Below are positions 21,583-26,790 of a DNA stretch of 26,790 nucleotides, piece after piece. Source of the DNA: Candidatus Bipolaricaulota bacterium (GTDB lineage: Bacteria; Bipolaricaulota; Bipolaricaulia; RBG-16-55-9; DRXL01); assembly GCA_026414955.1 (NCBI GenBank), contig JAOAIA010000012.1:1-26790 (forward strand). Reading direction: 5' to 3'. How positions within the stretch are numbered: position 1 is the first letter of the stretch; every line of letters starts with the position of its first letter. The notes under the pieces are model-generated. The model saw only the letters and a list, made by a program, of their open reading frames with translations. It was not told where the DNA came from and ran no database searches. The translations under genes were made by a program, and so were the position numbers.

Positions 21583-24500
21583 TCAGTTCACCGTGAGAAA
21601 GATCACCAGACGGTTATTGGTCTCATCCGGCTCAGAGATGCGATTCTCCGGGTCTACCGTCACAGCGATCTCGTACGTCCCTGGGCTGAGCGAGATCGTG
21701 TTCAAACTCGCCGTGATCGTCGTGCGCGCAGAGCCATCAAGATTCGCAATCGTTTGACGGCTGAAGACCGGATCAGTCGCTGGCGAACTCAGCAGATTGC
21801 GATAGCTGAACTCCACGACAAACGGCCCCGACGGCGCGGTGCCCAGATTGGCGATCACGGCGGAGACGCGCACGATCTGCCCACGCGAGACGATCGCTTG
21901 ATTGGGGAAGAGCGACACGGCCTGCACCGCCAAGTCCACCAGCCCTATAGGTGTCCCAATAGCGACACGAGCGACCGCACGGTTGTTCGTCTCATTCAGC
22001 TCCGGGATGAGATTCCCCGAGTCCAGCGTCACTTGGATCTCGTAGATGCCCGGAGCAAGAGTGCTCGTATCGAGTTCGGCCTTGACTTGCTTGGCCTTCT
22101 CCGGCCCGACCTCAAGCTCCGCGATAGTCGCCGTGGCGAAGACGCGAAACTCTGTGGGAGGTTGCCCAGGGTCTTCGACGCGCCGGAACGCGAACTCAAC
22201 AGAAAACTCGCGAGTCGTCGGCCCCGCACCCAGGTTCTGAACATCAACGAAGACCCCCAGCTTGGTACCCACAGGGATAGGGCCGGTAGGCTGGAAGACC
22301 AACGGCTCACGGAAGGTCAGATCGGGCTTGCCCAAAACCCCCAGTTGGACGCCACGGGGAGCCCGAGGCCCTCCGATGAAGTTATTGCGCTCGCTCACTT
22401 CTTCGACGCGCCCGAACGGCTGATCTGTCGTAGGCGGATCCACGATGACGCCGATCTCGTAGATCTTCGGGGCAAGTATCTCGGTAGGCAGTTGCGTCCG
22501 TGCAACGAACTCGTCGGCCAACCCCAGACCCGTTGCTCGTGAGCGCGTCCCTATCTCGGTGCACGCTTGATCAGAGAAGTACTCGCGGATGCAGAAAGCG
22601 ACTTCAAAGCCCCCGGCAGCGACCGCGCCGGTGTTTCTGATGGTCACTTCGAGTTCGAGCACCTCCCCTTGGGTGACGGTGAGGCTCGGCGGGGGCGCGA
22701 TCGTCGGGGTCGTCTTGGGCCGCCGCACGGTCAGGGTCGCAGCAACGGGGACGAGATCGGGACCAAGTATTAAGAGCGCTTGGCCCTGGCCCGGTTGCCC
22801 CGGAATGCCCGTGCCGCTGGTTGCGACATTGTTCGCTTCATTCTGCTCGTCAATAGCGTTTCTGGGGTCGAGCGTGACAGTCAGCTCATAGAAGCCTGGG
22901 CGGGTTATGCTCGCGCGGCACTCCTTCGTCACTCGCTCCCCCGGCACGAGAGCCGGCACAGAGACCTGCTCGAAGATCGTCGGGGGCGCTGCGAAGTCTT
23001 CGAGACGCCGATACGCGCACTGCGCTTCCGAAGGCCCTACCGGAGCGTCACCGATGTTCTCAATCGTGAAGAGAATGCGCACGGGTTGCCCCGGATAAGC
23101 AGTAAGCGATGCCGGATCGAACGCCAATTGTGTAAGAGCCAGATCGGGTTTTCTCGGCGTGATCACGCGGAATCTCGTGACCATCTCGTTGTTCTCTTTA
23201 TCGGACTCTTGAATCCGTCGTTGCGGATCAATGACGACGCGCACCTCATACGATCCAGGCGCGAGCACGGGCAGCTGCGCCTGCGCGGTCAACTCCCCAT
23301 TGGGATTGAGCTTATTATTGACACAATTCGCGATACAAGAGATGGGATTCCAGCGGAGGCGTCCGGCCTCACGCACGGAGAACTCAACGTCGAATCCCTC
23401 AGCGGGGCGCGTACCGGTGTTGATGATCTCGGCTGTGACTGTGCCCTGGCCTTGCTCAATCGGCGACGCGGGCGTCACGATGAGGCTCTTGGGAGCCAGC
23501 TCCGGCAGTTGCGGGAGAGCAGCCAGCAGGGTCAACGCCGTCGTCAGGGCGTTATTCGATTCGTCGAGTTCACTGACTCTATCGTCGGGGTCAACGACGA
23601 CGCGCAGCTCATGCACCCCTGGTGCCAGGGCTAACTCTGCTGTCTTCAGGCTCACTTGCACGGTCGCTCGCGCGGGGGTAACGGTAGCGCCCGTCTGCTC
23701 TGCTGCAGGCAGCGATGTCTCGACGAGCGCGAAGCGCCTCCCGTCCACAAAGAATGCGACCGGAACGTTCTCAGCCGGCGCTGCCCCAGCGTTGGCGATC
23801 TGCGCTGTGACAAGCACTTCATCACCAGCACGGACTGGCGTCGGGGTGAGCACAATACTTTCAGGGAAAAGCTCTGGCCCTTTGACGGTCAGCAAGGCCG
23901 TGAGAGAGTTATTGGCTTCGTCTTGTTCTTCGATGGTGCCAGTGGGCTGCTCTTTGCTTGTGGGGTCTATACGAACTTGGATGAGATATGTACCGGGATC
24001 GAGCTTGGCCATGCTGGGGTCTTTAGGACTAGGGAATTGGATCTCTTGGCCATGCAGATCGCGTCCGGATCGCTCTTCTCCGGCTTTTAAGCCTGTGGGC
24101 ACGGCAGCTCGCGCAAATTCGACCAACTGATCTGGCGGGCAGGTGCCGCGCGGCGTTGGGAGCTTACAGAAGAGATACTGCACCTCGAACGGGCCGGCAT
24201 CCACGGGGCCGCTGTTGCGAACGGTCGCAATGACCGTGACCGTCGTCTGGCTATCAATGGGGGACGGGGGATTGAACACGAGAGCCGTAGGCACGAGATC
24301 GGGCTTTGTCAGCCTCGAGGGGCGTACCTGCAAGCCCACAACTAAATCATTGTTGGTCTCGTCGTGCTCAGAGATTTGATTCCCAGAGTCCACAAGAACA
24401 CGGATCTCGTAGCTGCCCGGCTCGATCTCGGCTTTGGCCGTGTCGAGTGTTCCCTCGACGGTGATCGCTTGATCGCGGGGGCTTAGCCCCTGGGGTAGGG

Positions 24501-24834
24501 TGACAAGCCCTTTGCCGTCGGGGAAGCTCAGCCACGGACGAGCCGGATCGCTCTTCAGTCTATAAAAGAACTCAATGGAGAAGCGCGATGCGGCGCTGTC
24601 CCCGGTGTTGACGATCTTGGCCCTGGCGACGACCGCGACGCCTTTATCTACAGGAGAGGCCGGATTGAGCACAAGACTGATGGGATGCAGCTCCGGCAGG
24701 GCGGGAGCACTTGCTTGGCTCCAGCCCACAAAGAGACTCGGCCCTACTCCCCACACGACAAGAGTTCCCATCACGATCACAAGTATCCCAAGATCGCGCG
24801 TGAGCGATCTTCCCCCGGCGCGGTAGCGGCTCAT
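21583..24834 (-). CDS. membrane-anchored protein with eight CARDB repeats
   Basis: A 1083-residue extracellular protein. Near the N terminus one membrane helix or uncleaved signal (LGILVIVMGTLVVWGVGPSLFVGW) follows a basic start. The rest is eight CARDB (Ig-like adhesion) repeats of about 120 residues; each starts with PEL/PDL-type strands (for example KPDLVPTALVFNP), has an ...NTG/NSG/NIG turn, and ends with PGxYEIxVxVDPxNxIxExDExNN. This last motif occurs eight times with small changes. Such domains typically serve in cell-surface adhesion or scaffolding. The ATG at 24834 is chosen because AGGAGG lies eight bases upstream; a GTG nine bases earlier overlaps that site. It follows the PQQ-propeller gene by 55 bp; a weak TACAAT at 24860-24865 may be an extra promoter. 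Confidence 0.92.
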   Translation of the reverse strand: MSRYRAGGRSLTRDLGILVIVMGTLVVWGVGPSLFVGWSQASAPALPELHPISLVLNPASPVDKGVAVVARAKIVNTGDSAASRFSIEFFYRLKSDPARPWLSFPDGKGLVTLPQGLSPRDQAITVEGTLDTAKAEIEPGSYEIRVLVDSGNQISEHDETNNDLVVGLQVRPSRLTKPDLVPTALVFNPPSPIDSQTTVTVIATVRNSGPVDAGPFEVQYLFCKLPTPRGTCPPDQLVEFARAAVPTGLKAGEERSGRDLHGQEIQFPSPKDPSMAKLDPGTYLIQVRIDPTSKEQPTGTIEEQDEANNSLTALLTVKGPELFPESIVLTPTPVRAGDEVLVTAQIANAGAAPAENVPVAFFVDGRRFALVETSLPAAEQTGATVTPARATVQVSLKTAELALAPGVHELRVVVDPDDRVSELDESNNALTTALTLLAALPQLPELAPKSLIVTPASPIEQGQGTVTAEIINTGTRPAEGFDVEFSVREAGRLRWNPISCIANCVNNKLNPNGELTAQAQLPVLAPGSYEVRVVIDPQRRIQESDKENNEMVTRFRVITPRKPDLALTQLAFDPASLTAYPGQPVRILFTIENIGDAPVGPSEAQCAYRRLEDFAAPPTIFEQVSVPALVPGERVTKECRASITRPGFYELTVTLDPRNAIDEQNEANNVATSGTGIPGQPGQGQALLILGPDLVPVAATLTVRRPKTTPTIAPPPSLTVTQGEVLELEVTIRNTGAVAAGGFEVAFCIREYFSDQACTEIGTRSRATGLGLADEFVARTQLPTEILAPKIYEIGVIVDPPTTDQPFGRVEEVSERNNFIGGPRAPRGVQLGVLGKPDLTFREPLVFQPTGPIPVGTKLGVFVDVQNLGAGPTTREFSVEFAFRRVEDPGQPPTEFRVFATATIAELEVGPEKAKQVKAELDTSTLAPGIYEIQVTLDSGNLIPELNETNNRAVARVAIGTPIGLVDLAVQAVSLFPNQAIVSRGQIVRVSAVIANLGTAPSGPFVVEFSYRNLLSSPATDPVFSRQTIANLDGSARTTITASLNTISLSPGTYEIAVTVDPENRISEPDETNNRLVIFLTVN

Positions 24835-24889
24835 GGATGCCACCTCCTGAAGCTTTTCTATTGTAGTTATCTTGTCAAAATCTAGACCC

Positions 24890-26179
24890 CTACGGACGGC
24901 GCGTCACGACATAGAGGCCGCCATCGTCGGCTGCTACGTAGATATCGAGAAATGATCCTGGCCCGCGGACGTAGAGCGCCGGTGTTGTTCGAATAGCGGC
25001 GCGGGGATCAGTCCCTGCGCCGGGTACGGCGTGCACGAAGCGCGCCCGCCCGCTGTCGGGGTCAATCCCGTAGAGATTGCCGTCCACCGACCCGACGAGA
25101 ATCGTCCCTGTGCCCGTTGATCCCAAACGACGATCAACAACTGGGGACGAGCGCGGCAGGTCGCCATCGAGGGGATTGGGGTTGCCTTCGGTGATGACCG
25201 AGAGCGCGAACTTCTGCTTGCCCCGCTCACGCCCTGGAACAGTTTGGCCCTTGCTATCTTTCTCGTCCTTGCGGAAGAGCGCGTAGAGCCTGCCGTCGTC
25301 GGAGACAAAGTAGACGGCGTTCTTGATGGGATCTACGGCAGCTCTGGTGCGCACCGGCCCGAAGGTCTCGAACTTATAGAGTTCGTTTTTGTCACGGTCA
25401 ACTGCATAGAAGACGCCGTTGTCCGCGCCGAAGTAAATAGCAGCGCCTTCCGCTCCCAGAATATCTAAGAGAGGGGAGCCGCGGATCGGACTGCCGACCA
25501 CCACTACGGAACTCTCCTTGGCAAAATCCTCCCGATCAATGATGTAGAACTTGCCGTCATCAGAACCGAAGTAGACAGCACTCTTGACGAAATCGATGAT
25601 CGGCGCGGCGCGGATGGCTCCTTTAGCTTTATCAAACCTTCCATTTTCCACCAGTGAACCATTAGTCGCATTGATCGCCAGCACCCGCTGGTCATCAGCG
25701 CCCACGTAGAGCATCCCACGAGGCTGATCCAAGGCTGGAGGCACACGGATGGGAGCAGTCCGTGGAGGGGAGACATCAGGAGCAGGAGCGAAGCCTTCGA
25801 CAAGCTGCCCCGTGTCCCGGTCCACGGCGTAGAGCTTGCCGTCGTCAGCCCCGATATAGACTCTATTGCGTGCCTCGTCAATGACTGGAGGGACACGCAT
25901 GGGACGGCGCTTGGCCGGATCGGGATCGGGCGAGAAGACCCACTTGGGCCGCCGTGGCTGCTCCGCACTGATTAAGGGAATCGCGTAGAGATTCCCATCA
26001 TCAGCCCCAAAATAGATGGCGTTCTTGGCAAGATCAATCACGGGCGAGGAGCGAATGGGGCTGCCATCGGGCACGCGAAAGACAAGCTGCAACAGACTGC
26101 TCTGCGCCACCCCCACTGATGTTGCGCTGAGCGCGCCCAACACGATAGCGATAGCCAGCACTCTCGCGATACGGTGCAT
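24890..26179 (-). CDS. exported eight-bladed PQQ-like beta-propeller protein
   Basis: A 429-residue exported protein. The signal peptide (MHRIARVLAIAIVLGALSAT..., cleaved near VAQ at about residue 26) is followed by eight repeats of about 45-50 residues of the kind xxRxxPxxDxxxxxxYxGxDDGxLYAxDxDxG, for example GADDGNLYAI, GADDGKLYAVDRDTG, GSDDGKFYIIDRED, GADNGVFYAVDRDKN and GSVDGNLYGIDPDSG. This matches PQQ-like (BamB-type) propellers. There is no sign of a dehydrogenase cofactor or catalytic site, so a scaffold or binding role is likely. GGAGG precedes the ATG at 26179; an in-frame start at 26218 lies inside the end of the upstream gene and lacks such a site. The NHL gene ends 25 bp upstream. 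Confidence 0.9.
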   Translation of the reverse strand: MHRIARVLAIAIVLGALSATSVGVAQSSLLQLVFRVPDGSPIRSSPVIDLAKNAIYFGADDGNLYAIPLISAEQPRRPKWVFSPDPDPAKRRPMRVPPVIDEARNRVYIGADDGKLYAVDRDTGQLVEGFAPAPDVSPPRTAPIRVPPALDQPRGMLYVGADDQRVLAINATNGSLVENGRFDKAKGAIRAAPIIDFVKSAVYFGSDDGKFYIIDREDFAKESSVVVVGSPIRGSPLLDILGAEGAAIYFGADNGVFYAVDRDKNELYKFETFGPVRTRAAVDPIKNAVYFVSDDGRLYALFRKDEKDSKGQTVPGRERGKQKFALSVITEGNPNPLDGDLPRSSPVVDRRLGSTGTGTILVGSVDGNLYGIDPDSGRARFVHAVPGAGTDPRAAIRTTPALYVRGPGSFLDIYVAADDGGLYVVTRRP

Positions 26180-26204
26180 CGTTGCCTCCTTGGGCTTTTG
26201 CTCG

Positions 26205-26790
26205 CTAGAAACTTCCAAGCTTCTGCACTCGGTTGTTGAGCAACTCTATGACGTAGATATTGCCTGCGCTCTCGACAGCGATGTCCTGAGGGGACCGAAA
26301 CTCCCCTTCTTCGCTGCCTAAGCGGCCCCAATGGCGCTCAAAGCCTCCATCACTCCTGAATTCTTGCACCCGGTTGTTATCTTGGTCTACGACGAGGAGA
26401 ATCCCCCCTCGCGTGAACGCGAGCCCACGGGGATAATCGAACTGCCCTGGGGCGAATCCCCGGCTTCCCCACTTGAGCAAAAATTTTCCACTAGCGTCGA
26501 ACTTCTGAATCCGATGGTTTCCCGCATCGGAGATGTAGACGTTCCCCGCACCATCCACCGCTATCGCGTGGGGCTCGAAGAACTGCCCGTCCCCCGTCTG
26601 CAATGGCTCTCCCCCATCGGGATCGACACACCGCCCTGTTGGGGGTGTCACCGTGAGATTGCACTCGCCCCCCCATTTGCTCACAAACCGCACTGTTCTC
26701 ACATCGACGATGTCAACTCTCTGAATGCGATGATTGCCCCTGTCGACGACGTAGGCGACCTTCCCTGCACTGTCGAGCGCTATGCTCAAG
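26205..26790 (-). CDS. NHL-repeat beta-propeller protein, 5' end outside the window
   Basis: The last 195 or so residues of a protein whose frame is open to the right edge; the leftmost base pairs hold its stop. At least four NHL repeats are visible, each with the pattern P.xIAVDxxGNVYxxDxxNxRIQxFxxxGxFxxxWG (for example IAVDGAGNVYISDAGNHRIQKF, LLVVDQDNNRVQEF and IAVESAGNIYVIELLNNRVQKL). Between the first two repeats is a short insert with two Cys residues (GECNLTVTPPTGRC) that could form a disulfide if exported. With the PQQ-like propeller directly downstream it appears to belong to an operon of extracytoplasmic propeller proteins. The N terminus and any signal peptide cannot be seen. Confidence 0.88.
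   Translation of the reverse strand, partial: LSIALDSAGKVAYVVDRGNHRIQRVDIVDVRTVRFVSKWGGECNLTVTPPTGRCVDPDGGEPLQTGDGQFFEPHAIAVDGAGNVYISDAGNHRIQKFDASGKFLLKWGSRGFAPGQFDYPRGLAFTRGGILLVVDQDNNRVQEFRSDGGFERHWGRLGSEEGEFRSPQDIAVESAGNIYVIELLNNRVQKLGSF

Noticed and set aside
22780..24130. Long plus-strand frames (284 and 299 codons) across the CARDB gene
   Set aside because: They are rich in Arg and Ser without domain structure and mirror the repeated codons of the CARDB array on the other strand.
24860..24876. Promoter with TTGACA and TACAAT just upstream of the CARDB gene
   Set aside because: The two hexamers are only 7 bp apart; neither has a partner at proper spacing, so at most a weak -10 is present.

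Overview
The window (about 26.8 kb, moderately high GC) reads as bacterial chromosome. It has an HU-type DNA-binding protein, sigma70-like -35/-10 promoters, Shine-Dalgarno sites, an exported dipeptide-type ABC system and ordinary bacterial purine genes. The species cannot be named from the sequence. Many transcription units seem to begin without a leader, and there is an RtcB intein and an EhaR-like HAD protein of a kind better known from archaea. Together these suggest a little-studied, possibly thermophilic or deep-branching lineage; that is inference only. No rRNA, tRNA, CRISPR array, transposase or phage gene was seen.

Layout. 1-4.4 kb: the 3' part of a methylmalonyl-CoA mutase large subunit; on the minus strand HU, uridine phosphorylase and a PEBP/YbhB-like lipoprotein. 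3.4-10.5 kb: a purine and nucleotide neighbourhood with a HAD protein coupled to a PurN-like formyltransferase, an opposing PfkB kinase, then purH, a HAD phosphatase, a VapBC-type toxin-antitoxin pair and purD, all but the kinase on the plus strand. 10.5-11.4 kb: a two-gene AbiEii-like nucleotidyltransferase module on the minus strand. 11.5-14.5 kb: RtcB RNA ligase interrupted at its active-site cysteine by a 509-residue intein. 14.5-18.5 kb: a minus-strand dppA-dppB-dppC-like operon without ATPase genes. 18.7-19.5 kb: a short plus-strand operon of a 29-residue membrane peptide and an exported, tail-anchored protein. 19.5-26.8 kb: a minus-strand block of envelope or extracellular proteins: an NHL-repeat protein (cut by the window end), an eight-blade PQQ-like propeller, an eight-repeat CARDB protein, an exported unknown and an orphan MacB/FtsX-type permease. 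Between the CARDB gene and the exported unknown lies a candidate independent ~110-nt structured RNA.

How it works together. The clearest functional theme is purine metabolism: formyltransferase, PurH, PurD, uridine phosphorylase for pyrimidine salvage, and HAD phosphatases. The DppABC unit supplies peptide uptake, and the right-hand third is devoted to exported beta-rich proteins. Three points stand out: the candidate ncRNA with its own promoter and U-rich end; a GC-rich palindromic repeat present three times, once read in frame inside purD; and recurrent -10 boxes sitting about 6 nt before first-gene start codons, which implies leaderless mRNAs. Genes are densely packed, with tail-to-tail overlaps of 4, 11 and 49 bp.
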